Assembly: GCA_021234155.1 (NCBI GenBank)
Contig: JAJEKV010000109.1
Location: 2,150,764 to 2,214,763 of the forward strand
Direction of reading: 5' to 3'
Length of the DNA: 64,000 bases
Source of the DNA: Isoetes taiwanensis
Lineage: Eukaryota > Streptophyta > Lycopodiopsida > Isoetales > Isoetaceae
The notes below the pieces were generated by a model. The model saw only the letters and a list, made by a program, of their open reading frames with translations, was not told the origin of the DNA and searched no databases. Position 1 is the stretch's first letter, and every line of letters begins with the position of its first letter. Positions 12,094-25,034 of this stretch are shown here, piece by piece. The translations under genes and the position numbers were made by a program.

Positions 12094-13390
12094 TCTACGT
12101 TGTTGGTGATTGCCTCTCTTACTATGATTTAACCATGTGTTCACGATGATAATGCTCATTGGTATTCTTCATACATCACTTTAGATTTACCAAAGCAAGA
12201 TAGAAAGTTAGTTCACATCAGGAAGTCACAGGAAAATGAATGTCTAATGAGGTAATCTAGAACAACGATATGTCCCCTCTAGTATTGCACTATGTGGGCA
12301 CAGTATTTCTCAAGTTTTGAATCTAGGTGGTTTTCAGTTGTAATAGAGCAAGGCATCTATATATGCTATGAAGTTCAACGTGCTCAACATGTTATTGTCC
12401 TTGGCATTGAAGTATTCTATTATATAGAAAGAAGTGATAACTCCCTCTGAGTAGTAAGTTGGTTTATGTTGACAATGGGTGCTTAAAGCTTCGGTAGGAA
12501 GTATGTGGAAGAAAAATTATGGTAACTATGATGACTATATGTGAACATGATATGCATATAGTTGTTAAACAAGGACAACGTAACCTAAAGTTGACTTCTT
12601 CTTTCCTCAACAAGCTTTAAAGATCTCATCTAGTGGGCATAACCTTTAGAAGAAAGGTCAAAATTATACGCCCACATGATAGATTTAAACCTATAACCTT
12701 ACACAACAAAGCAAATGCATCATTCAACATGTTATCCTTGTAGGTATACTAAGTGGGATGCATTCATACATGCCAAGTCATAATAATGCATACGATGTCC
12801 CGCGCCTGTAATACAGGTGGGAACTGAACCATTCATGTTGGTGGAGTGCAGGACTTGAGCTCCTCTTTGTGAAGGCTTTTGACACTGTCTGAAGGGAGAA
12901 GCTATGGGGAGATTATAAAGCTAAGCGTTTGACATCACTATTCCGGAGATCTGGCATGTCCAAAAGGACTATAAACTTAACCTTAACCATACTGACTTTG
13001 GACTTAAACATCTTAGATATAAAGGATTTTTTGGAAGATTTTGGAGCTTTGGACTTAAAACATCCTAGATATAAAGGATTTGGAAGAAGATTTAATAATG
13101 CTTAATCATCACATTTAAATATAAAAGTTTAAGATTAAAAGAATAAAAATGTGCGGTTCATGGCGTTCAAAGTCTTAAAAAACTTAACATGGCCACCTCT
13201 CCAAACACTGGTGAAAAACAATTCCCTTGGATTTAACCCCTTGAGTTAAAGAACTGTGCTCTTTATTATCAACCGAGCCCGAAAAAAACAAAAATAACTA
13301 CATCAAAAAGACATGTGAAGAGCTCCCTCACCAGGCTACATATATCTTGGATGGAACAACTTATATACTATATACATATAAATATATATA
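12094..13390 (-). repeat. 3' flank unit, interrupted at its AT tract
   Basis: This matches the 10605-11972 unit up to the ATATAT tract that precedes the AAAGAGCTCAC region. There the 10.1 kb direct-repeat element is inserted. The rest of the unit resumes at about 23523. Confidence 0.85.
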
Positions 13391-16154
13391 TATATCATTG
13401 GGCTGTTTCGGGGACTGTCACATTTAGTTGGTCATGGTGTATGGAATTTCTAAATCCCTAGCAAGTCACGAGACACTAAATTTGAGTTTTCCATAAAATT
13501 GAGATGGCTGTCTATTGACTCTAATCATGCCTTATCTTTGGAAGGTGGCATTTCGTCATATGTGACCATTGTATGGCCTTGGTTCAAAGGATAGCTTTTC
13601 TCCCTACTCATCTAGTCACATCTTTGTCTAAAACATACATGGTATAATCTTTGGCACCTCATAATTATAATATGGGTTCTACCTTTGATAAAATTGTCCT
13701 CTTAATTTTATTTTTTGTGGCCTAAAGCTGTATCAGGACTGTCCCATTAAGTGGGTCCAAATTTTGTTTATAGAAGTTTTAAGTATACTCTTTGCCAACT
13801 TTTGATACACTAAAAGCTGAGTCTTCCATAAAAATAAAATAAAATAAAGATGGCTGCTTTAATACATAATCATTCCCCTCTACACTTTGAAAGGAATGTT
13901 CGTCACATTTGACCATTGTATAGCTTTTGGTGGACAAGTGGCATATTCTTCTTGTTCCTTTAGGCATCCTGTCTAAAGTGTTGTTTAAGATATAATAGGC
14001 ACCCTTGTAGCTTTACTAAGGGTTCTACCTTTGATATGTTTGACCCCTATTCTTGTTTTTGAGGGCCAACATGTACCGATATCCTGACATTTTGGGACTT
14101 AGACTCAATAAGACTGCTCATAAGAAAATTAAATAGGCCTGACTACCCAAGAGAACATGAAATAACATTGTTTCCCAAAATATTTCCATGAAATTTCATT
14201 TTAGATTTTGTGAGGGTTTTAGGGTGTCGCACTTGAGTGGTTCGACCAAAGTAGTGGGAAGCTGACACGACGGTTATGGCAGGCTGGGACTAGGCAAAGG
14301 AAAGAAAAATCAGGTATGCCACTTCTTTTTCATTTCATGACTTTCATGCAAACTCCGGCTTTAGCATGACTTCTTAGGTAAGCTCTTAATTTTTTGAAGA
14401 TGGCACCCAAGCAGAGGGCGTGAAATCATCACAGAACTAAGAACAAAGAGAAGGAAGAAGATTTTTGGGGTAAAACGGAGTGCTCGATAGTAAGAAACAA
14501 AATTTTGTGCAAGCAATGTCATACATATTTGTGTTGCTAGAGCTGGCAACTATCGAGGAGAACGTAAATGGTGAGAAATTCCTACACCCGGTTATGATAA
14601 TCCTGAGACAAATTCTCTACGATGGAAATGCTGAGGATCTAACTAACCAGGCAGTCCTAGATGAGGTTCAAGCTTGTTGTCTATATTCTTAGATTTATGA
14701 TGAGGTTTTCTAAGCCATTTGCATCATTTTTTAAATCTAAGTTGCATCAACTCTGGTAGCCTCTAAAATAGATGTCTTGAAAATGTTTTTTATGGATTCT
14801 TGCATGCCAATACATTTCTTAAGCATTAACTCTTGAATCTTTGAAAGTTTTGCCGGTGAAAATGATGATTTAATAGGATGCTTCCATATGTTTTAGTACA
14901 TGGGCGATACGTACATAATGATCTACTAAAATCACGAAAAACATTTATGAAATAGTTTTAAGATTTATTTCTTCTGTCTTTCTTTTACACTAAAGGAAAA
15001 GGATAAAAACAGGGTTTTCTTTATACACGCTAATCCTTTCTTAGTTGCAGTTAAGGCTAACTTTTGAATGGTTGGATTCACAATTAACATATCTAACCCA
15101 CCTTTTGTGGATGTGGAAATGGTACCGGCTTTTAGATAAACTGTTTACACTATGGTACGTGTTGGACTGAGTTCAATGCTTCAAAAAATTACCAATATGA
15201 TATATTTTGGAAATATTTCGGCTTCTATAGGTTACATCTGACCTTCTCTTTTATGGCACATGCAAGACATGCATGTTTTTTCTCCCAATTTTCTTGTTTG
15301 TTGGATAGATGAATCACTGTGGAAAAAATCTACACCTTTGATGGCGTTCTTAACTTAGAATATGTCTGATGAAAATTCAGATTCTCTGAAAACAATGGAA
15401 CTTGACATAATAGGATCTGAGGAAAGGATATTTGCTAAAATCGTAAAACCTTTACCGGTTTATCTTTTGCTGGCTTTGCAATAATTTCAATGTGATGTTG
15501 CCATCATTAAGTGTCTTAACTGACAAAGTTTTTAAAGAAAAATTAAGTCATAAATGTAATACAATAGTACTGCAGCCTAATGCAAATCATGGACCCAATA
15601 ATGGGCAAAAGCTGTATTTTATGCACATACTGGAGTGTGATGGTTATAATTTATTGTTTTAGCTTTGCCTTTTGATGAGATGTCACGGTTTAAAAGTGTG
15701 TCACCAGAAACTTTCTTCAGACAGCAATAAATATGGGCAAAATGACATTAAAATGCCCAATAGCTTTACTTTGTTCTAGAGTGAGGATTCCATTCATAAC
15801 CTTGGGCGATATGTTTGGTATAATGACGCTTTCTTCATCACTTGTAGGAGGCTAGCATGTTTATCCTTAGGTTTTATATTCCCATTATGCTGTCATGATC
15901 TAATCTTCTTGGCAAGAGCTCTTTTTTTGTTTGAAGTTATGATCATAACTTTTCTTCATGAGGAGTCTAGGGTATAAGAAGGTAGATTGATGACACGCTC
16001 AATAAAAGCGGTACTATGTTTGCAATACACAAAACGACATGTAGAGGCATTAGCGATGGTATAGGCTTTAGATAGCCGAGAACAGACTTGAGCTCAAGCA
16101 CTACTTGAAGGGTTTAATGTTTGGAGTAAAGGTGTTCATAGATTAGATCCTAGT
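13391..16154 (+). repeat. Left long direct repeat of the 10.1 kb element
   Basis: It begins near ATATCATT and ends near GATTAGATCCTAGT, matching 20723-23522 throughout. Its first part is itself an old tandem duplication of about 320 bases (about 13420-13735 and 13736-14040), sharing TTCCATAAAA, GACCATTGTAT, GGGTTCTACCTTTGAT and similar words. An ATG with the start MAPKQRA lies at 14400-14402, equivalent to the better open frame in the right repeat. Confidence 0.8.
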
Positions 16155-18539
16155 GTCCCATTGGAAGTATATATCTTGAAACTTGTTTTTTACGTTTCTA
16201 GGACAGATAACCTATACCCTTCGGTTTTACCATGCTTAATTCTAAATTTGTCACCGAGATGCACTAGGCATATGAGAGTTTGATATCGTTTCTTAAATAT
16301 GATTGTCAACATATAGACATGTTTTAAATTTTCAATCACACTTTCGTAAATAAGATGGAGTCTTGATTATGTAACCATTTTATCTGAGGATAGCTAAAAA
16401 ATGGAGCCAATATTCTGTGAAGCGAGAATCACTCTGATTTGCTTTGGATTCTGAACTTAGGAAACTTGGGTTCACCACTAAACTTAAGTGCCAAGTACCT
16501 GCAAGCAATCTTTGTTCAAAAGCAGGTTATTCTTTGCCTTTCTAAATCCTTGAGGGGCATGTATATAAAATCATTAATATTGGTGAGCATCCGCAGTTTT
16601 GCAAGGTTTATCGAAATTTGTGGCCTACCTTGGATTCAATGAATGGTGGGAATACTTGCCACGAAGATGAAAAACCCCCTAGTACCTACTTAGAAAATTA
16701 TTGAAGATGCCTACAAGAATGTAAGACACATTTTGTCGCGTAAGGACCACAATTGATATGCAATTCGAGCACTTTTGGAAAAATGAAAGTAGAGAATGAA
16801 GGAATATTCTGATCCCAACAAAAGCAACAAAGCAAATAAGAACAAAAGGTAAGCTAAAGAAATACTTTAAAAGGGACAATACCCTAAGGCTCCTATCCTT
16901 GGAAACAGCACACATTCCTTGGCGGTGCCATGGGACTGCAATCCCAGAAGAGAAAAGATAGAGAACGGAAAAAGAAGCATATGCAGCTACACAAGTGGCC
17001 CAGGCGTTTCAGCAGCTATGGCACCGGGAGTGACACATGATCTACCTAACACCAGTTTTTTCCCCATGCTATCACACGGTCGAAGGTAGAAGCATTGTTG
17101 AAGTATGACCAAGTCCTTTGGCGGCAGCAGGTACTGCGGCACTATTTACGGAAACTTCTTGGAAGTTCATGGCTGACATCAATGATACACTATTAGTGAA
17201 CTTCTATAAAAACACGAATAAGGCTGAGTATAGCTTCGGCAGACCAAAATTAGCGTCCCTTTGACGCATGAGGGCATTTTGAAAGGATTACACATGCCCC
17301 AAAACGAATCTACATTAATCAAAACCATATAGCAATGGTGGTGGCACAAGCAGTTATAATCTGAAAAGAAAAATATGGAGGTCTTTTGGCCATATTTCAA
17401 ATTAACTTGTGACATGCTCCTAATAATAAATGCAATAAAATATCACATGGTTTGACCAAGGCATTTTGGTATATCCTCAATAACCTTGGCAAGATGTACC
17501 ACGAAAAGGGGCTGCCTACGCCTTTCTTGCAGTTGTGTATGCTCTCCACCAAGCACAAAAGTTTGCAGCTGCCCATGTGGCCTACCACTTCAAATTTAGG
17601 CATATGGCCAGCCAAATGGCCTTGATCTGGCAATGAATCGAAGAAGTAGACATACTGACAAAGTATGGCGGCTTACAATTGGTTGTAGCTCTGAGGAAAT
17701 GATGATTGATCGGACAATTTTGTAATAAGGAACCGTTGGAAAGTGGGAACCTCCAAAAGCGGTAACAAGAGAACAAATAGCACTTTTTCATCCAACAACA
17801 TGACGGTATGCTACTACCCACGAAAATGTTCATGGAAGAAGAAGAGCGAGAAAAGATGGGTGAGGGCTGAAAATATAGTCACGGGCTCAACATACGCTGC
17901 CTAGTTTTATTCGAGGGGACCTATCAACCGCAGGGGAGAATTGTCGAGTCACAAAAGCAAAAAATGATGGGCGGAAGATGTTTCTGCTGACATACAAATC
18001 ACGTGACCTTAAGATGAGGTTTCCAAGTAAGTTCTTCTTGTTCTATTTCAATTTGTTTTCTAGCCGCGGTTCATCGTTGACTTTTTGCACATGGCCTTGT
18101 TTTGTATATAATCGGCAAGTGATGCATGCTTACTTCCTGCGTCTTTGCTTTACCACGATCCTCTCATTAGGTAGCGGTGGTTATAATCTGGCTGATTCAT
18201 AAATAGAACAGTGTTTTGTGAAGGAGGATAATACTACTCATTGTATCAGACCTAGACCTGATTTCTTCAGCTCTTATAAAAATGACCCATCGCAGTTCAT
18301 CTGACCAGCTCATTTGTTAATGTTAGGGAAAAATGTCTGGATTTTACATATATTTTCTTATCTAGATCTTTCTCCATTAAGCAGTACTTGTAGAGGCCCA
18401 CTAGATAGCTAGCTAAAGATGTTAATAACCCGGATAGGGATCTTGGTGAGAATAAGGAAAGAAGATCACTATCCATCTTATCTATACATCTAGACTAATG
18501 GATGCTATCAGGTTCAAGACTATATTAGAAAAGTAGTAC
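16155..18539. other. Interior of the 10.1 kb element, 5' half
   Basis: About 2.4 kb with no long ORF. Several short frames run on both strands (for example 16439-16642 plus, 17179-17415 and 17582-17833 minus). None carries a motif I recognise. It presumably belongs to the element's coding region, broken by frameshifts. Confidence 0.35.
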
Positions 18540-20480
18540 CTCTCTTTTGTGGAGAGGAATAAAGGCACTAGACAAGGCTGTGATTGGGTGGAAATACCTC
18601 CCTAAGTTAGTGGATCCGCGTGTAAACCTTTCTCTATCTTTGTTGAGGATGCATGCTCCAAGTGCCCGTGTTCTAACGAGAGAGAGATCTTACAGATACA
18701 TAGATCCCAAGTTAGGACATATTTCACAACCTGAGATATAAACATCATCTGAGAACGAAATTTAAAGAGAGGGCTGTTTATAGAAAGGTTAAATCATACC
18801 CCATCCAGACCCTCAATATAAATGAGTGTATGAAACTGATTGTGGAAAAGTTTAGAGATCTTTTCATTCTTCACAGATTTGATATCAAACCCATTGATGA
18901 GGCAGATACAAATATATAGAGACTGCTGCCCGTGAAATGGCTTATGGCATGATGAAAGAGTACCTTCCTGCGGACAGGAAGGTAAAATCCAAACACTCAT
19001 TACTTGAGGAAGACCTAATAGCGATTAAAATCTCAAATGGGTGGTAAAAAATCTTTATGGTTGACAAAGCTACAAACAACCCGAGCTTCATGTGCCCACA
19101 ATTAGCTAAAATTTAGCTCTTGAAAGGTCAATTTTATGTCCCCTCAGCTGGTGACATTCGAGATAGGTTCTTCATTCACAACATATTGAAATCGGTTATT
19201 ATATGACATGAATCACAGCACCTCTACTCTTGTGCCTATACCTCTACCATTACCACATATCTTTTATTGTATCTACAAAGCCCACTAAAAATAGCTCCGC
19301 TGGATCACAAATGCACACAATTCAGTTTTTCGATATAGCTAGCTTGATTACCGTTTGCCTTAAAGTATTCTTGATATCGGCTTTGAGGTCTCTAAGGGAC
19401 CTTTGTAAGGTACCACCATTATCCTTTTGTGGAAAAACTTTAATCAAATTGGATGATCAATTACATTTTATGAGGTGGCCCTTAATCTTCTAAGAAAGAT
19501 TTTTTAGTTTGACCCCATGCAGCTGATGTGACAAAATGTTATGAATACATACCTCTAAATGGTGAGGCAGGGGATATGTCAAGTCATGAGGGATGTCATC
19601 AATCGCGACGCTTACATACGAGGAGGTCTATTCACAAGAATAACAAATTATGGATTAAAACCAAAGGTAATAATAGTCTTCAGTTGACTCCCAAAATGGG
19701 ATCCTTGTGATAAACAACACGAATCTTTGGCAGAAATGACTAGAATTAACCTCATTTACAGCAATGAGTGGTTGTTAAGAGCTGTTAGTTATACGAAATA
19801 CTTGAGTAGCTTGCCTAGAAAAACGAGCAATCACATCACCGATGGGTTTTTTCATAGGTCCATAAAACTAAGGTGCAAGGTGCTACATTTAGCTTTGGAA
19901 TGAGTTAAATTTCATCCGAAACTGGCGGGGAAAGGAAAGATACCAGGATATTGCCGGTTTAATAGTTCTTTAGGTATATGGATGATCTATTACTTGTGAA
20001 TTGTGGAAATCCTCTCCGGTTCTTTGATAAACAAAAAGACCTTTGGATTTTATGACCTTAATTTTATTGAAATTAAGAATGAGACAAGATTTTCATAAAC
20101 TTTCTTGAGAATAGCAGGTTAGGGATGACTGCTTGTTTCACAGTATGAAGATTCATATCTTGAGCAGCGACTTTTGGAATATTTGTAACCTCAAATATGA
20201 TGATAAAGAGAGACTTTGCCCTTTTCTTTTGCTAAGAAATAAGTGATGGCTAGCGACTGCAGACCATTACTTCCAGGCTAGTAAGGTGATTTGTTCACAA
20301 GTAATGCCCTGACGCTACGTTCTGTGGTATGAAAAATACAGGAACGCAGAATATTACTGTTTGTTTTGCAAGAAGCGGGTTTGACAAAGAACTATCCTTA
20401 AGAATGTAGAAGGTTCTCAAACAAGACTTTTCCTGGCCTTAGCAATACGGGGGACCTGTTAAAGCTTTTACACTACAGGT
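18540..20480 (+). pseudogene. Decayed reverse transcriptase, possibly Penelope-like
   Basis: Several plus-strand frames can be read in series. At 18547-18741: ALDKAVIGWKYLPKLVDPRV. Around 18800-18910: LIVEKFRDLFILHRFDIKP. Around 19058-19100: VDKATNNPSFMCPQLAK. At 19966-20040: FFRYMDDLLLVNCGNP, whose YMDD box is the catalytic motif of reverse transcriptases. The DKATNN segment about 300 residues before the YMDD box resembles the DKA-rich N-terminal RT block that I remember from Penelope-like elements. No retroviral-type protease or integrase is visible, and no GIY-YIG endonuclease was recognised downstream. Stop codons and frameshifts make it non-functional as read. Confidence 0.5.
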
Positions 20481-20722
20481 ATTTACTCTAATAATTGTGT
20501 ATTCTTGATGAATCTTTGTCTTGGAATTTTGGTATAGATTATTCACATTATTTTTGTATCTTTGTATTTTTACGGGTAGTATGGGGTCCTACTTGCAACG
20601 CGCTAGGTAACCCCATCTACCTAGTACTTAGTAGTCTTTGATAAAATGAAGGAATTCTTTTAGGCACACAAAGGACCGCTATGTCTGGCGGAAGGAGGTA
20701 GGTTGCCTCATATACATGACCA

Positions 20723-23522
20723 TATCATTAGGTTTGTTTTAGGGAACATGCAAGTTGGTCATGGTGTATGGAATTACCACAAAATCCCTAGCCAGAGTAA
20801 AGGACACTAAAGGCTGGAGTTTTCCATAAAATTGAGATGAGTTGTCTGTTGACTCTAATCATGCCCCTTTATCTTTGGAAGGTGGCATTTAGGTATATGT
20901 GAGCCATTGTATGTAGCAGTTCAAAAGGATAGCTTTTCCTACTCATCTAGTCATCTTTGTCTAAAACATACATGGTATAATCTTTGGCACCTCATAATTA
21001 TAATATGGGTTCTACCTTTGATAAAATTGTCCTCTTAATTTTATTTTGTGGCTAAAATTTTGTGTCGGGGCTGTCCCATTAAATTAGGTCAAGCTGTATA
21101 GAAGTTTTTGTATATATTTAACACAGTCACACAAAAGCTTCGTCAACCATAAATAAAATAAAATAAGATGGCGCAACTTTAATACTATAATCATTCCCTC
21201 TACCTTTGAAAGGAGATTTAGGTCACATTTGACCATTGTATGGCTTTTTGGTGGACAAATTGGCATATTCTTCTTGTTCCCTTTAGGCATCCACAGTCTA
21301 AAGTGTTTAAGTCTGTAAGGCACCCTTGTGGCTGCTAAAGAGGGTTCTACCTTTGGTATGTTTGACCCCTATTCTTGTTTTGAGGGGGCCAACATATTTT
21401 GCCGATATCTGACATTTTGGGACTTAGACTCAATAAAAGGCGCTCATAAGAAGAAAAATTAAATAAATTTACGACTACCCAAGGGAGCATAGAAATAACA
21501 TTATTTTCCCACAAGAAATATTTCCCATGAAATTTGCATTACTAGATTTTGTGAGGGTTTTACTAGGGTGTATGCATACTTAGTAGTTTCCGGCCAAAGT
21601 AATTAGGAGCTGACGGCGGATTTATGGCGAGCTAGGACTAGGCAAAAGGAAAAGAAAATACAAGGTATGCCACTTCTTTTTTCATCTGGCCAGACTTTTC
21701 AAAGTACCATTCGGCTTAAACATAGGAAAGCCTGGCAGAAGTATCTTAATTTTTTGAGAAGATGGCACCCAAGCGAGGGGCGGCCGTCCTCGGAGCTAAG
21801 AACAAAGAGAGAAGGAAAGATTTTGGGGTAAGCAGTGCTCCAGTAGTAGAAACAGAATTTTGATGCAACTTGATATCATGCCTTATTTGTGTTGCTAGGG
21901 CAGCGGCTACTCCCGAGGCTGTAAATGGCGAAATTCCTACACCAGTTTATGATAATCCTGAGACAAATTCTACTGATGGAAATCTTGAGGATCCTAACTA
22001 TTGAGCGAGTCTAGATGAGGTTTACAAGCTTGTTGTCTATATTCTTAGGTTGCGTGAGGGTTTCTAAGCCATTTGCATCACATTTTAAATCTAAAGTTGC
22101 ATCCAACTACGGTAGCCTCTAAAATAGATGTCTTTGAAAATGTTTTGTCGTTCTTGCATGTAATGCATTTCTTAAGCATTAACTCTTGAATCTTCTTTGA
22201 AGTTTATGATGAAAATGTGGATTTAATAGGATGCTTCCATATGTTTTAGTACATGGACGATCATGCATAATGATCTACTAAAATCTGAAAAACATTTATG
22301 AAATAGTTTTAAAGATTTATTTCTTTCTGTCTTTTCTTTACACTAAAAGGAAAGGATAAAAACAGGGTTTTTCTTTGCTTACTGCTAATCCCTTTCTTAG
22401 TTACCCGATTAGGCTAACTTTTGAATGGATTTGATTCACAGTAACATATCTAACCCACCTTTTGTGGATGTGGAAAATGGTACGGCTTTTGAATCTGCTG
22501 TTACACTATGGCTGTGTTGAGTTGAGTTCAATGCTTCAAAAAATTACCAATATGATATATTTTGAAATATTTAGAGCTATAGGTTACATCGACCTGGCGC
22601 ACATGGCACATGCAAGATAAAATGCATATTTTCTCTGATTTTCTCTGTTTGTTGTTGGATAGATGAATCACGTGGAAAAGATCTGCAGCACGATGGCGTT
22701 CTTAACCCGTGTAATACGATGAAAATTCAGATTCTCTGAAAACAATGGAACTTGACATAATAGGATCACAGAGAAGGATATTTGCTGGATCATGTAAACC
22801 TTTTTAGGTTTATCTTTAATGGCTTTTTGCAATAATTTCAATGTGATATTTTGCCATCATTAAGTGTCTTGACTCAAGTTTTTACGAAAAATTAGAATCA
22901 CACATAAATGTAATACAATATGAGTACTTTTGGCCTAATGCAAATCATGGACCCAATAATGGGCAAAATTTTGTATTTATGCACATCTTTAGGTGCAGTG
23001 TAGTTTATAATTTATTGTTTGGCACTGCCTTTGATAGAGATATGCGGTTTAAGTGTGTCTACTTGCTTTCTTGAGGCGGCAACTAAATATGGGCAAAATG
23101 ACATTAAAAATGTCACCCAATGGCTTTACTCTTTTGTTCTGATTAGGATTCCATTCACTTAACCTTGGGCGATATGTTTGGAGTTATGTGAGTAACTTTC
23201 TTCATGCATGAGGAAACTGGCATATTTATCCTTGGTTTTATATTCCATTATCTTTGTCATGATCTAATCTTATACTTGGCAGAGCTCTTTTTTGTTTGAA
23301 GTTATGATCATAACTTTCTTCATGAGGAGTCTAGGGTATAAGAGGTAGATTCAGAACCCTGGCCTGCTCAATAAAAACGATTACTATGTTTGCAATACAC
23401 AAAGCTTGACTGTAAAATTTGATGCGATGGTATAGGCTTTGTAGATAGCCCGGTAGGACTTGAGCTCAAGCACTATGAGGGTTTAATGTTTGGAGTAAAG
23501 GTGTTGCTGATTAGATCCTAGT
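20723..23522 (+). repeat. Right long direct repeat of the 10.1 kb element
   Basis: This matches 13391-16154 and ends just before a long (AT)n run. From 21762 an open frame begins MAPKRGAAVLGAKNKERR and continues to a stop after about 33 codons. A GTAAGC downstream and a TTGCTAG before GCAGCGGCTACTCC (about 21898) could be intron borders, after which the frame reads AATPEAVNGEIPTPVYDNPE. The element's first exon may therefore lie inside the repeat. Confidence 0.8.
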
Positions 23523-23530
23523 AATCAATA

Positions 23531-23571
<41 letters not shown>

Positions 23572-23609
23572 GGACCCCTATTAGAAAACACGATGAGACT
23601 AAACCCTCT
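23523..23609 (-). repeat. (AT)n tract and remainder of an interrupted flank unit
   Basis: A run of about 36 bases of alternating AT (23531-23567) is followed by TTTAGGACCCCTATTAG, which is the part of the globulin flank immediately downstream of the last exon. The other half of this unit ends at 13390. Confidence 0.85.
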
Positions 23610-23730
23610 CTAAATAGACCTCTCCTTACGGCTTGGAAATTTGGAAGATTACGACCTCATCAAGTCTAGCTGTTGTGGAATTTCTCCAACTTCATCAGTC
23701 TTCAAACCAAATACATTAGACACAATGGCC
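23610..23730 (-). pseudogene. Storage-globulin last-exon fragment 3
   Basis: Same truncated last exon as fragment 2: it runs from GGCCATTGTG to TAG. The CCAGAAG and CCAGCTCC words of the intact exon appear here as scrambled patches (TACGGCTT and GGAAATTTGG), an example of the local corruption seen throughout the window. Confidence 0.8.
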
Positions 23731-25034
23731 TCCTACGTTGTTGGTGATTGCCTCTCTTACTATGATTTAACCATGTGTTCACGATGATAATGCAAGCAAG
23801 ATAGAAAGTTAGTTCCTGTCAAGTACGGAAAATGAATGTCTAATGAGGTAATCTAGAACAACGATATGTCCCCTCTAGTATTGCACTATGTGGAGCCTGA
23901 TATTTCTCAAGTTTTTGAATCTAGGTGGTTTTAGGTTAGCCAATAGGGCAAGGCATCTATATATGCTATATGAAGTTCAATTATCAGCAGTATTGTCCTT
24001 GGCATTGATATTCTATTATATAGAAAAGTGATAACTCCCTCTGAGTAGTAAGTTGGTTTATGTTGTTGACAATGGGTGCTTAAAGCTTGTTAGGAAGTAT
24101 GTGGAAGAAAAATTATGGTAACTATGATGACTATATGTGAACATGATATGCATATAGTTGTTAAACAAGGACAACAAAAATAGCCTAAGTTAACCTCTTC
24201 TTGTGCATCCTCCAACAAGCATTTAAAAGATCTCATCTAGTGGGCATAGCATAGAAGAAAGGTCAAAGAAAATTATACGACCACATAGAAGAAAGATTTA
24301 AACCTATAACCTTGCACAACAAAGCAAATGCATCATTCAGCTATGTTATCCTTGTAGGTATACTAAGTGGGATGCATTCATACATCTTTCAAATGCGCCA
24401 ATGCATCGATGTCCGCCTATGCTCTAGGTCGAGCGGAACCATTCATGTTTGATGCAGGACTTAGGCTCCTCTTTGTGAGCTTTTGACATTGTGTCACAAG
24501 GGGGAGAAGCTATGGGGAGATTATAGCAATTTGATGGCGTCACACCCCATTCAGGAGATCATGTCAAGGACTATATAAAAATAAACATAACACTACAACT
24601 TTGGACTTAAAACATCTTAGATATAAGAGTTTTTGGAGAAGATTTTGGGCTTTGGACTTAGAAGCATCCTAGATATAAGGATTTTGAAGGATTTAATAAT
24701 GCTTAATCATCTGATGCTAAATATAAAAGTTTAAGATTAAGAATAAAAAATATGCAGTTTTCACGTACGTTCAAAGTCTTAAAAACTTAACATGGCCACC
24801 TCCAAACATAATTGAAAAACAATTCCCTTGGATTTAACCTTGAGTTAAAAAGCTGTGCTCTTTATTATGAGAACTGAAAAAACAAAATAACTACATCAAA
24901 AGACATGTGAAGAGCTCCCACTCTCGAGCCCTTACATATATACTAGATGGAACAACTTATATACCATATATATATTTAAAGAGCTCACGATGCAGGCCCT
25001 ATTAGAAGAGCACCTGATGAAATGAAAACCCTCT
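23731..25034 (-). repeat. 3' flank of globulin copy A
   Basis: About 1.3 kb between the stop codon of copy A and tandem fragment 3. It has the same word order as the other units, with a short deletion after 23790. Confidence 0.85.

Larger units (their letters stand above)
13391..23522. mobile_element. 10.1 kb retroelement with long direct repeats
   Basis: Two direct repeats of about 2.77 and 2.80 kb bracket about 4.57 kb of interior. The whole block is inserted in the (AT)n tract of a globulin flank unit, whose halves resume on either side. The interior carries a decayed reverse transcriptase with a YMDD box. The repeats do not begin TG or end CA, and I see no primer-binding site after the left repeat, so it is not a standard LTR retrotransposon. 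Long flanking direct repeats are known as pseudo-LTRs in Penelope-like elements. That is my preferred, unproven, reading. The alternative is a degenerate LTR element or a duplicated segment around a fragment. Confidence 0.6.

Noticed and set aside
10605-13390. CRISPR-like or bacterial repeat array
   Set aside because: The repeat units are 1.4 kb with exon sequence, in intron-bearing plant DNA. No short regular repeats and spacers are present.
13391-16154. Standard LTR with TG...CA ends
   Set aside because: The boundaries by alignment are ATATCATT and GATCCTAGT, with no TG/CA and no primer-binding site next to the left repeat.
19966-20010. YMDD box as evidence for an integrated retrovirus or pararetrovirus
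   Set aside because: There are no coat, movement-protein or protease motifs around it, and the element is bounded by long non-LTR-like direct repeats. A plant retroelement is the simpler reading.
23531-23567. Target-site duplication of the 10.1 kb element
   Set aside because: Both flanks are (AT)n, so no unique duplicated word can be identified.
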